Below are positions 39,214 through 50,580 of a stretch of 64,000 nucleotides of DNA, in pieces. Every line of letters starts with the position of its first letter. Position 1 is the first letter of the stretch. The notes under the pieces are model-generated. The model searched no databases, was not told where the DNA came from, and worked only from the letters and a program-made list of their open reading frames with translations. The stretch is from Phoenix dactylifera (taxonomy: Eukaryota > Streptophyta > Magnoliopsida > Arecales > Arecaceae), in contig NW_024067676.1 in the NCBI RefSeq assembly GCF_009389715.1, positions 749,501 to 813,500 on the forward strand. The letters are read 5' to 3'. Position numbers and translations under genes: made by a program.

Positions 39214-39425
39214 CTGATTTTGAGTCCTGGCAATGGTGGAATCTACTCTACTTGGTGCACTGCAATTACAAGTTTGCCTTCCTAGTTTTGCTCATTATTC
39301 TAGAGTTTCATCAGAATGCTGATTTTGAGTCCTGGCAATGGTGGAATCTACTCTACTTGGTGCACTGCAATTACAAGTTTGCCTTCCTAGTTTTGCTCAT
39401 TATTCTAGAGTTTCATCAGAATGCT
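39214..39425. repeat. Perfect 105-bp tandem duplication
   Basis: Unit 1 is 39214-39318 and unit 2 is 39319-39423, with no difference seen between them. The first two bases of a third unit follow. The period is a multiple of three, so one frame stays open through both copies (35-residue repeat), but no gene structure surrounds it. Confidence 0.97.
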
Positions 39426-40494
39426 TCAATTCTAGGTTAAAACAACGGCAAAGACTAGCACTAGTTCGCCATGGTAATTGATGGTTTTTTTTGAAGAACT
39501 TCACTGGAGTCACTGATTGTGACTCCATGCACATTACAGTTACCCAAAATCTTCCATTACTGAAGGCTGAACAAGCTCTAGTCTTTGCTGTGTAGGCAGG
39601 CAAAGTATTCTTCTCCAACATGCACTTTCTGCAACCAGATAAAAAAAATTCAAAATACTGAGGTGTGCAGTGTATTGGATACCTTGGTGAATTGCAATAT
39701 GCAACCAAACAGTCTTCTGAGATGATAACTGCTCAAGAATTTTACGCTCCATTTCTCAGTTCTTTTATCACTCTGGCCTGCTAATAAACAAATCCAATCT
39801 CTTTGCACTCCAACTTTCAAGTGGTTATTGGATTGAGACATAAAGCTGGTATTCTATTCAATGTAAAAGAACCCTCCCTGGAGCTCCCATTCAATTGGAC
39901 AATTTAATCAGTATTCTTTGGCTCCTAGCCTTTTTCAGTGCCTTTCCGAAGTGTTGGTGGTGCATCAAAGTATCTATCCAACATTGGATTTAAGCATACA
40001 CTAAGAGAAAATAGGCATGGGATAGGCATTTTAGAAAGAATCATTGGAAACAGCAAAATTCTCTTCTTTTTTTTTCTTCATAAAAGTAAGCTCTAAAGCC
40101 AAACAAACAGAATCTTGTTATGTGTGACCTATGATGTTTGGTGGTTTCTTTTGCTTTACATTGCTCTTTTCCATCCTAACTTTAATCTCAAAATTTGCCA
40201 CCATCAGAAAGCCTATCAAATCTTCCTGCTAAAATGGCCATCTTTTACATTAGCACTGGGCCTTTTTCCCAAAAGTATATGACCCTTAGACCTAAACCTT
40301 CAATTAACACCAAGGTTACTATCTTGGCCCCATATTTTACTCAACAAAAGGAAGGCCAAGGCTGACGGTGACAGGACAACAGGAGGATGGCCATCAGATC
40401 ACGAGGATCACCATCAGATCACATGAGAAGGGGTGGTCATTCCACTAGATATGATCCATGTACTTCAGTCTCTTTCTCTCTCTCCCCCTCTCCT

Positions 40495-40517
40495 ACACAC
40501 ACACACACACACACACA
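40495..40517. repeat. (AC)n microsatellite
   Basis: An AC run of about 23 bp preceded by a CT-rich stretch. Confidence 0.9.
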
Positions 40518-42817
40518 AAGGTGTGTACTGTGAAGTCACCTCTTATTCTTCCATTGGCCAGCTCCAATCTCAGCACATTGAATTGAAGCTAGAGGCGATA
40601 ACAAAGATCCAATCTCCCTCACCTGCTTAGAAGGAGTACCAGTTCGATATGACAATTGGGTTCCATTATTCCTTTTGTTTTGTCTTTATAGTAGTAGATC
40701 AATAGGCTAAAGGGTTGGTGAGGCAGTTATGAACTAAACTCATTAGTAAGTTAAGACACCACCCACCATCTGCCTTCTTTCTTGTATTCTGCCAGAGAAG
40801 TAAATGCACTAGCCCTGGCTCTTCCAATACTCTCCTAAAGAAACGAGAGATGGAGAAAGACAGCTTTTAATGGGTGCAAGAGAAGAAGCTAAACATCAAA
40901 AAAAAAAAAAAAAAAACTTTTCAAAGTTTCAAACACCCAAGTTTTCTTTTTTTTTCTTCCTTTCCTTTCCTTCCGAAATAGCTGATGCCAGCCATTAATT
41001 ACAGAGAGGATTGAGAGTAGAAATGGAGCAGCTTTGTTCAGCATAGTTTGGCTCTCACAATTACATCATCCATGATGGAATTGATTCTCCTCCTTCTGAT
41101 CCCAAAGAGTACGTACATTCTGTTCTTAAATAGTCTGGTAATAATGGTGCATGTGATCATGAGGCATCATAATTTATTATGAGCCTTTTTTTTTGTTTTC
41201 CTTCAGGGATAAAACAGCAGATTTATTATACTCCCACCCATCATGTCTTTGGTTCAAAATTTGATATTTGAAACTCCTCGTTCCAACATTCTCCAAAATG
41301 CTAAACTCTTTCTGTCTCTCTCTCTCTCCCGATGTATATGCATAATAAATATTTATTGATATATTGTTTTTTCTTAATTTTTTCTTGAAACAAGGGAAGA
41401 GGGAGGAGGAGGATGCCAGCACCATGGAAGAAATGAAATGATGGAAGTAGTTTATGCAATGTTGAGTTATTCTCTTCTTTCTTTTCCTTTTTCTTCTTTA
41501 TTTCATAGAATATTTTAAACAATTTTATATTCATAAACAAATTCTTCACTTTCTATATCCAACAAGTTTCTAAGAAGTCTAAAATATTTTCAGTGCTTCT
41601 GTAAGAAATAGCTGCCTAAGAGTTCTCTTCATCGACCCATTTGTTCAACAGTTTAAATGCTGGAATATGAGATGGATGTCAAAGAAAGTAGGATAGTTGT
41701 GATTCTACTTCAGATTAAAAATAATTACAATAGCATATAAGTTGATATATATATAAACTTTTGAGGGATGCACTTCCCTTGTTTCTTTTCCTTAAGAATT
41801 TAACTAAGCTATATGTATTTTTATAAAATGGGAGTAGCTACAAGATCAGAAGAGTGATATGTATGTGGAGGAGAGACCCTTGGTCTCGTTTTTCCTTAAA
41901 AGATAGAGATTTTGTGTTTGAGAACTCAAAATGTTGGGCATCACACTGAAGTAGATTAAAGGGCTTTTGTGTTATATAACTGATCCACAGTGATACCACC
42001 TGAAACAAGAAACAACACATATGTAACTTAAAAATTCAGTGACAAAACATAGATGTTCTTATGAACATGTAACATCATATTATCTCTAATACTAACAATT
42101 AGCAAAGGTTGAGATATAAGCTTTTCTTCTTGAAGGTTAATTACTAGAAGTTGAGGGATTTACATATAAAATAAATACTGTCGAACACATCCGAAAAAGG
42201 GAAGTAACTTATAGTGTGGTCTCTTCTTTTTACTATAACTCACTTCTCTTGTAAAGGCAATCCAATGTGCATCGTGCCTTTTTCATGTTGATGATCGATA
42301 AACACATCCGAAAAAAAAAAAAAAGCAGCCGCGCTATGAATCAAAATTTTGATGACTCCCAAAAACCTGCCCCAGATCACAATCCAAATTTAAAAATTGG
42401 GCATGCCATCATCTAATGATGATGATATGAGTGGATATTTTGAACATGAGATCTCCTATCAAAAGTGCACTCTCCTATCAATTTGATGCTCCCAATCTTT
42501 GCTTCCTCAATGCCATAAGATGGCCATCATTAGCCCTCCATATCTGGACTGTCCTGGTCCTTAAGTTCAGCTCTATGGTGAACCACTTCCCCCTCACCCA
42601 CACTGTACTCACTTGGAGGGAGTGCCATATTGCTCCCTCCTACAAAACCCACCAGCAAAATATCAGCATATTCCCCCACTCTCTTCTCTCTTTCCTCCCT
42701 CCTTCCCTTCCTTTTTATCTCCTCACATTCCCCTCCTCCTCTCCTCTCTTCACTTGTCTTCATTGCTCTCTCTCTCTCTTCCAGCTTCCACTATCTCTTT
42801 ATTCCCCTCTTTCTCTC

Positions 42818-43977
42818 ATGGCCTCAGCTGAAGAAGGTTCAGAACCACTGAAATATCAGGTAGTTTTGAGCTCTCAATCCTCTGTTTTTCCTCTGCTGTG
42901 CTCTGTTTCTTTCAAAGAAAAGTTCCATTTGAGAAAAAGGTTCAAAGAAATGGTTTTGTGGTGCTCCAGACTTGGACATTGAAGGTCTCCATCCACTGTG
43001 AAGGCTGCAAGAAGAAAGTGAAGAAGGTCCTCCATAGTATCGAAGGTAAACCCTATAAGTTCAGGCTTCCCCTCCTCTGCTTTGTGCCCGAGTTTTCTTC
43101 ACCAAGATTGTATTTTTATTGAGTTCTCTTCTCCAAGATTGGATTTTTATTGGGTTTTCTTGGAAATTTCTCAGGGGTCTATAAGACAACCGTAGATTCC
43201 CAGCAGCAGAAGGTGATCGTCATAGGGAACGTTGAGGCGGAGACTCTCATCAAGAAGCTCCTCAAGACCGGGAAGCACGCCGAGCTCTGGCCGGAGAAGA
43301 AGCCCAACAACCCCGGCAACAACAACAGCGGCGGCGGCTGCGGCGGCGGTGGCAAGAAGAACAAGAACAAGAACAAGGCTTCGGGCAAACCAAACGAGTC
43401 GTCGGAAAACCCGGAGAGCAATCAGACCCCTACCGCCGATGATTCTTCCCCTGACTCCTCTGCTAATCCCGACGGCGATGCCCCGAATAACGGTCGCAAG
43501 GATTCCCCGAAGGTCGACAACAAGGAGGCCGGGAACTCCCCGCCACCTGAGAAACAGGGTGGCGCCGCCGCCGCTTCCGAGGCCGCCGGCGGCGGCGGCG
43601 GCGGTAAGAAGAAAGGCAAGAAGGGTCAGAAGGAGAACAATGGCGGTGGCGGTGGCGGTGGGGGTGGAGGCGGCGGCGGCGGCGGCGGAGGTGAAGTTCA
43701 AGGAGCCTCAGAAGGGATGGGCAGCAAACCGGGCAGCGGCGGTGCCAGCGTAGTGAGCTTGCCGGCGTTCAGTTATGCAGTCTACCCGACGTCGCAGCCG
43801 CCGGCGTATGTAGTGAGCTACAGCACAGTGCAGCCGAGTGCGAGCTACGGCGGTGCCTACTACCCGATGTCGGCGAATCAGAGCAGCTATTTCTACTCGG
43901 GTGCGACGGTGGCGGCGGCGCCAGGTTCGTATTATATCTTTAGTGATGAGAATGCCAATGCCTGCAGAATCATGTGA
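42818..43977 (+). CDS. HIPP: Heavy-metal-associated isoprenylated plant protein (HIPP)
   Basis: HIPPs bind metal ions through an HMA domain and are anchored to membranes or carried to partners by a C-terminal prenyl group. Three exons, 42818-42859, 42970-43045 and 43175-43977, with GT-AG introns, give 306 aa. The N-terminus (MASAEEGSEPLKYQ) leads into the HMA domain, residues 15 to about 75. It has the metal-binding loop HCEGCKKKVKK (CxxC), then VYKTTVDSQQQKVIV and LLKTGKHAELWPEK. The rest is low complexity: Lys/Asn-rich (KKNKNKNKAS), Pro/Ser/Asp-rich, and a run of about 19 Gly. A Tyr/Ser-rich tail ends in the prenylation box CRIM. The last exon is very GC-rich, and open frames in its other readings are shadows. 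The leader is CT-rich. The arrangement resembles the HIPP32-35 type, but the exact member is not certain. Confidence 0.95.
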
Positions 43978-44089
43978 GGAAGCCGATGGCGGCGGCGGTG
44001 GCCGGAGTCCTGATCTTATGCGGGGCTTTCGTCCCCTTGGTGTAGTGTAATCTGAAGTAGTTCTAGGTGTTGAAGAGTATGAATGAATG

Positions 44090-44880
44090 TGAGAGTACTT
44101 AAGCTTATACTACCTGTATAAGCTTATACTACTTGTTTAAGTGTAATGGTGGAAAGTAATGCGAGTGTGAAGCTTATACTACTTGTATTAAGTGTCATTG
44201 TGGAAAGTGGAGGTGAAGACTGTAGTTTGGATGATTTTTGTCGCTTTTTTAACTGTGCAAATGGTGGAAAACATGGGAAAAATTTGAGGTGGTGTTGCCT
44301 TTTGTTGTTTTTGATTTTGTGGTGGTTACATGAAACAAAGGTGACATCTTGTTAGAGTGTTAAACTTATACTGCTTAGATAAGTGTAATGGTGGATGATT
44401 TTTGTAGCTTTTTAACTTTGTAAATGGTGGAAAACATGGGAAAAATTTGAGTTGGTGTTGCTTTTTGTTGGTTTTCATTAGGTGGTGGTTACATGAAGCA
44501 AAGGTGACATCTTGACAGAATGCTGAACTTATACTAGTTGGATAAGTGTAATAGTGGATGATTTTTGTAGCTTTTTAACTGATGTACATGGTGGGAAATA
44601 TGGGAAAATTTTGAGTTGGTGTTGCTTTTTGTTGGTTTTCTTTGGGTGGTGGTTACATGAAGCAAAGGTGACATCTTGTCAGAGTGCTGAACTTATACTA
44701 CTTCTATAAGTGTAATGGTGGAGAGTGGAGATGGATATTTTGTAGTTTGGATGATTTTTGTAGCCTTTTAGCTCTGTAAATGGTGGAAAAGATGGGAAAA
44801 AGCTGAAAGGTTGTTGCTTTTTTTTTGTTGTTTTTCATTAACTGGTGGTTACATGAAGCAAAAGTGACATCTTGTTTGGG
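44090..44880. repeat. Diverged tandem array downstream of HIPP
   Basis: Four copies of a unit each contain ATGGTGGAAAACATGGG-like, TTGGTGTTGCTTTTTGTTG-like and GGTGGTTACATGAAGCAAAG-like words. The last word recurs at 44321, 44484, 44648 and 44844, giving periods of 163, 164 and 196 bp. Before the first unit, short AAGCTTATACTAC motifs repeat three times (44101-44190). The array begins about 115 bp after the HIPP stop, so the 3' UTR may run into it. Confidence 0.85.
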
Positions 44881-46830
44881 TCAGGGCTTCCCTTCTTTGT
44901 TAAGGGTGAGTGAGGGACAATGATCATGAGATGGGTTCATGGAGGATTTACATTTACTCCTGAGCTGTGTAATTTCTTTTTAGGACTGCTAGATGTATGG
45001 CTGTATATAGGCAGCATTTTTTATCTACATGTTGCATATGTGGCAGTTGATTCATGCAGGACACTGGATTTGAAGAGATTGGCTATAGACACAGAACACT
45101 TCAGCATACTTGATACTTCATTTACTTCCTCTGCTTGAAGAATTTAAATGTAAAAGCAAGTATATTTGTCTGAGATTAAGTAACCTTCTCTCAGGCTGAG
45201 GATATACTAATCCCTTCATCTTCTAAGAGGAAATTAGAAGATATACTGACTTCTAAGCAATAACTTCTTCTCATAGCAAGAGCTATGGGTGCTGCATACT
45301 CAATTTGACAAAATGTAACTTTGTCCAAGGATATCCTTGTGAAGTTTGGTCTAACTTTTTGGTATATACCATCTTAAGGAATTCTATCTGAGTATAGTTA
45401 TTTAGGATCTTGCCATGTTGATATTTTTTAAATTGATTCAAATCTCTCCAATTAATCAAAAAAGATGACTAATTAAGAAAGTCCACTTGTTTATAGATTC
45501 CCTGAGCTAATCAGAAATGGTCAAGTAATTTATGAATATTTGGTAATTAAGAGTGCAAATCATTTACAAGTACCCCATGCATGAACTGCTTGTGCATTCA
45601 CATATTGATCTTTTTTTTTCTCTTTAAATTTGGTTATTGATGTTGATCTAGGTGTTTCTAATTCTTTCTACAGTTTCTCCTTCTTCTTTTTTCTTAAATT
45701 CTTTCCCAGCCTATTGATTTATGGATGCCAAACTTGTCACCATCATCAGCACCTGATGGTACCATACTGTTTTCTCACATAATTCTTTGAATGGCTTCCC
45801 CTCCTCTCTCTGTGAATGTATGTGTGTGTGTGGCCCCCACACCTCTTATATAATTTAAAGCTTCTTTATCTCAGATTGCTTAGAATAATTTTGAATGGTG
45901 GTTAGAAGAAGGAGAATGACATTTTTGCTCTTGTTTGTGAGAAATGGTCCCTTCTCCATAAAGCGAAGTCCATCTATTTGCGTGAAATGGTGCAGAAATA
46001 TTCCTCAAGCCAATAATGAAGACAACCCCAAAGGCCAAAGCTTCTTGGGTGAAGTGGGATGTGGGATTTTAACTGCTTGTCTTGCATCAACTGATGGTAG
46101 AAAAGTTGATCAGATAAAAAATACGGATATGAAAAAAGAAAAGCACAGGGCCTCTTCAGTGTCAGTGGAGTCCAATCCTATGGAGCCACGTGGTTTAAAC
46201 CTCATAGTGGAGAACTAGCGCTCTTATCATGACCCAGTTTGACTGTGTTGACCCTGACTTTGACAAGGTTGACTGACTGTGTAAAGGTGCTCTGGCCTCC
46301 TGGGGTTGTTCATTCTAGCCCTAAGGGCAGGTGAGGTGACCCAATTCTTCTTGTAGCTTACATTGGGCCCCAAAAGGAAATAAAGAAAGAAGAGGGAAGA
46401 AAGATTGAAAGAAAGGAACTTGGTTGGATATTTCCAACCAAGCCTTTTTTTTTTTGTTTGAATTTTTCTCTTAACAATTACAAGCATCATTTGATCTTTG
46501 AATGCATTAATTTTATGCAATGTACATTTAGTGCTTGTTTAATGTAGATGCTAATTATAAAATTGCATCCATTAACTCAATGTGCAATAGTAAAATTTTA
46601 GTTTGAAATATTCATCATTTATAACAGAAGAGTTGTTTCTCTCTATTTGGATGGAAGGGTTTCCTTGTGAATGTGGGCTTATATGAATTTTACGATGTTA
46701 TACTTTGACCCTCCTCAACTTTCAACTCTTCTTTACAAAGTTTTAATTGACCCTGTTAACTTTTAGTTTGACTCAATATCACTCTTTCCCTCGTCTACTC
46801 ACCATTGGCATTAGGCTTTAAGGTTTTCTC
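44881..46830. other. Intergenic, no gene supported
   Basis: AT-rich DNA with several short frames, the longest at 45895-46218. None has a recognisable motif or clear splice context. The TTGAC cluster is listed separately. Confidence 0.5.
46239..46276 (+). promoter_or_regulatory. Cluster of four TTGAC (W-box core) motifs
   Basis: TTTGACTG, GTTGACCC, TTTGACAA and GTTGACTG occur within 38 bp. TTGAC[C/T] is the WRKY-binding core. No gene start is close, and such runs are also common in retrotransposon LTRs, so regulatory use is uncertain. Confidence 0.3.
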
Positions 46831-46831
46831 T

Positions 46832-47540
46832 CTTTTTTTTCTTTTTTGATACAGCGGCGACTCACACTAGTCGAGCATGAATACATCCAATAAAGTCAGA
46901 AAAAAGTATATGATAAAGTGGAAAAGAAACAGACTCATGATTCTCTTAAAGAATCTCTTTTGAATAATGTGCAGCATAGAAGACGATTCAGTCCGCTACA
47001 CTGTTTGCCTCTCGATAGACGTGAGATGTCTGAAAGGAGCCAAACTCTCTTGCGAGCCCACGATCATCACAGATATGCTGGCCTCGAATCCACTCGATCA
47101 CCATAGCTGAATTTCCTTCTAGGTAAATGTTGTCCGCACCAAGAGTCCGTCTTCGGTGAGTACATGGTGACGGTGGTGATGATGTGATGCCTCGAAATAA
47201 GGAGGCTCGGTCGGCGTCGAACCACTTCATCATGGTGATGAGGTAGGAGGAGAAGCAAAAATCCGAAGAGCTAGCGACACCCCTACTTCCCCTCCAAGTG
47301 TCAAACCCTGACCAAGGCCAACAAATGGTAGAGCAAGATCCTCCACGAGATCGAATCAAGATTGCTAGGATCCAAAACGAGGGACTCGGCGAGCATCGCC
47401 TCAACAACATGATGAAGAAGCTTCTTTGCGAGCATGTCCAATGGAAGCACCTCATCATCAAGCTTAGTCGCTCCAACTACACCAAGAACTTCCATTTGAC
47501 GTAACTGTTTGCATGAAACCAAACTAAATCTAGACCAGTC
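46832..47540 (-). pseudogene. LINE-type retrotransposon tail (RNase H-like) remnant
   Basis: On the minus strand, residues from about 47135 to 46988 read NIYLEGNSAMVIEWIRG and then SHVYREANSVAD. This matches the RNase H-like domain (RVT_3 type) at the end of plant LINE polyproteins (LEGDS...VI.WI...HVYREAN..AD). Downstream on the same strand the element ends in CGCCGCTGTATCAAAAAAG and an A-rich tail near 46832-46856, as LINE 3' ends do. The preceding stretch to about 47540 is open but not recognisable. The reverse transcriptase is missing, so the copy is dead. Confidence 0.65.
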
Positions 47541-47954
47541 CCACACAGATGGGGCTTCTCTTTCTTAAAAAAGGATGTACTAAGAATTTTAAGAATACTT
47601 GGGACTCACATGATGTTAATGTGAGTTTTTTTTTTTATAACTAAATCTATTTAACAAGGACGAATGGAAAGGTTAATTGGCAACGGAGATTACATTGAGG
47701 GATCTAATTAAAACTTTTTAAAGGATAGGGAGCATCCCTGCAAATAGTTGAAAGTTGAGAGGGTCAAAGCATAGGTTTCCTTTGGTTTTTTGATGTCCTC
47801 TTGTCCCATTTCCTTTTGGCCATGTAAACATCTTGTTCAAATGTCACTTTCCATGAATATGGTCCAACAAATAGACATGGTGGTTCTTTATACCAGCAAC
47901 ATTATAGATGGCAAAATGAATGCACGCAGACAAACTTTTATGCAATATTCACTA

Positions 47955-48075
47955 TTTTGGTACCAGACTTCATATTAGTACCATACTAGCATAGTATTAA
48001 TATGGTATATTATGAGATTTTTTTGATGTACGTATATGGGTATGCCACTCGTATGAGATACCGGTTCGAGGTAGT
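47955..48075. repeat. GGTACC/ATACCGG-type decayed element
   Basis: GGTACCAGAC, AGTACCATACTAG, ATATGGTATA and GAGATACCGGTTCGAGG occur within 120 bp, in both orientations. This resembles the GTACCGG elements at 15.2 and 20.5 kb after decay by C-to-T change. It lies in intergenic DNA. Confidence 0.35.
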
Positions 48076-50394
48076 ACTACTCTTTATACATTCATCTATT
48101 CATGCATTTAAAGCTTTGCTTTTTCACTCCGTCGTGGGGTGTTATTGGCTAAAAAATTAGAGACCACACAACCTATCCTCCCTAGCACTACTCTTCTTTA
48201 TTATTTGTCCCTATAAAACATTAATATGTAGGTTTTTGGTTTGATGGGTAGAAGTAGTCCTCAAAAATTTAACCACAACCCTATAATGCAACTTCTTAAA
48301 GAGAGGGTGAGAGGGGGGCCCTTTTAGGCCTCCATCTGACCATGTCTGATTTGGCTCTTATGGAAACCTTCTTTCCCTGTCAAAGTTCTCCACAAAAGAC
48401 CACAATCTCACTGTCTAGAAACTTGGAGGAATATAAAGATGGAGAGGATGAGGATGCTGTGATGAAGTGAGTGATGGTAGCTATTGCCATCACAAATTGT
48501 TCTTGGTATCATTTGTGGCATCTGTCTATAAGGGAAAAAAGATGGCCACTTTCTACTGCTGCCCCTAGGCTACCTTTTCTTTTAGTTTACACTCTTTGGA
48601 GGACAATGCCAATGGCATCCATCATATATATCCCCCACCCAAAGTCCTTCTAAGATATCTCTGCATCAATTCAAACCTATGGGGCCACTTGGGTATTCTT
48701 TGGTACACCTTAACTCAAATCTGCAGATCATGTCCCCCATCAGGCTGAGATCTCGATATGCTTATCAAGGCGAAAATGAACGGGCTAAGATTCGCCTCGA
48801 AGAACAATGAGAATTGGTCTCCTTAAGAGGCATTGGGGCATATTTTCAGGAAAAGAACTCCAGTGCTAGTGATGCTTTTCCTTAAAGTAGGATTCTGGCA
48901 TGGGAATTGCATAGAGACATCATTCAGAAGGCAAGGACGATTTGCATAGAGATCTGTTGGGCTTATGAGAAAGTAGAGACACCTGAATGCTTAAATTTAA
49001 GAATTTTATTTGGCAGTTAATGCTTGTCTTCTATTCATCAATGCAGATCCCCCTCATATCATTCATTGTGCATCTTGATATATAGCAAGGAGATCCTATT
49101 TGAAGACTTGACATTGGAATTGCAGGGTTAGGATGCAGGCTAAAGCAGCAGTTTGGATGTACCAAGCACAATGGAATGTTCCATGCCAACATAGGAATTC
49201 CATCCAATCCTACCAACTAAAAGAACAAAAGAATATACTGTTGTGGCCTATGATTCAATTTGCAAGGCATCATACATCAAGCTTTGGTCCACTTGAATCA
49301 ATGTTAGTAACCTTAAGAACAAAGGTGGTGAAGAACAACATCGAATCCACTAAAAACGACAACTCGATCGATTACTCAGAAGATCTTCGATTACCCAAGG
49401 ATCAGCTCAAGAGCAGAAAGGATCATGAATTTGTAGCACAATTACCCAGGGTCCTGTGGATCGGAGCATCTTTGTGGAGCTGGAAAGCCTGATGCTCTGT
49501 ACAAATGGGCAGGGAGGCAGTGAAAGATGACAAGAACAAGAAATCCAGCTAATGATGCATGGACAATCTTAGATGCTGTCAAGAAACTTGAATTTCCAAG
49601 AATTGGATGATTGTTGATCTGTTGATACAGCCGATGACGTTCGATGATCGGTGCGAAGGGCAATCGCAACTCTTCGACTCTTCAAGACTCAACCCTGCAG
49701 CCAACCAGATGCAGGGATTAGGGATCTTACACAAGTCATGCATAAAACTCATTTAACTTTACATCAAGTGCTTTAGTGAAAAAGATGAAAGCTAATGAGT
49801 CATAAGTTTAAGAACTGGTCTCAAGCTTGAGCAGAATCCAATGAGAATATATTAGGCACTCAATCAAAATGTCATTTTTTTTTAAAAAAAATACTACTGA
49901 AAGTAGGTGGCCAGGAAACACTGACACTCTCTCTTTAAAATTACTAATGGTGAATCCCCACAATGATTCATCACTGAATTCATTACAAACTCCTGTTCAA
50001 CTGAAGACTAACAGAAAAAGACAAGTAAATATCACAAAACCGACCAAAGATTGCAGACTAAAGGAAGTGTGAGTACTCAGAAAGCCTGTGCGGTCTGGAC
50101 CATTAAATGATCAAGCGTGTTATTGCAAGCAAAGGACAATAGCATGATGCATAACTTGACAGTCCAAGTTGAAAAACAAGGCAATGTGAAGAAAAAAACT
50201 GATTAATTTCTTTTATGAAATAGTTGTGATTCCATGGAGGCTCCTGAACGTTCCAGAATCCATCCTTATCTTCTAAAACCAACAGTGATCAAATGATTGC
50301 ATGTCAAGATTGTCATTTTGATAAAAGAAGTCTCTCTGTCTAAACAACTTGCGCTAGGAACTTTTTTTCTCGTCGTCCAAACCAAGATATGCCA
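48076..50394. other. Intergenic, no gene supported
   Basis: Only short frames without recognisable motifs are seen. I found no microRNA-like hairpin or tRNA by eye. Confidence 0.5.
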
Positions 50395-50580
50395 TTTCGA
50401 TACCAAATTCTAGCATACCGGATCCTACACTAGTACCTATCTATTACTATATCGGTATGCCTGATATAGAACCAATTAAGTGCACCGACACTCCATATGA
50501 CTCTTGTAGCATCTACCTATATGGTATGATAGTATAGTTGGTATGCACTTGTACCGACCGGTGCAGCATCTCTTGGTCCA
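50395..50580. repeat. ATACCGG/CGGTATG-type decayed element
   Basis: CGATACCAAATTC, GCATACCGGATCC, ATATCGGTATGCC, TTGGTATGCAC and TTGTACCGACCGGTGCAGC occur in inverted orientations over 186 bp. The element looks like an eroded relative of the foldback GTACCGG family. Confidence 0.45.

Larger units (their letters stand above)
37229..42817. other. Intergenic between coiled-coil gene and HIPP
   Basis: This holds the 3' UTR of the upstream gene at its left end and a CT-rich HIPP leader at its right end. In between I see microsatellites, poly-A runs and the 105-bp duplication. A 110-codon minus-strand frame at 37686-38018 has no recognisable motif and is not called. Confidence 0.6.

Noticed and set aside
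39855-39885. TGGAGCTCCC followed by ATTCAATTGG, resembling a miR159/miR319 target site
   Set aside because: An inserted A and mismatches at the miRNA seed end break the pairing, and no precursor-like hairpin is visible nearby.
43171-43753. Antisense and shifted frames of up to 176 codons over the HIPP last exon
   Set aside because: The GC-rich repeats of the true coding exon keep other frames open. The sense frame has the HMA domain and CaaX box.
45895-46218. 107-codon plus-strand frame
   Set aside because: No family resemblance or supporting context; AT-rich intergenic DNA gives such frames by chance.
48061-48075. GGTTCGAGG resembling a tRNA T-loop
   Set aside because: No cloverleaf arms surround it; it belongs to a decayed GTACCGG-type repeat.
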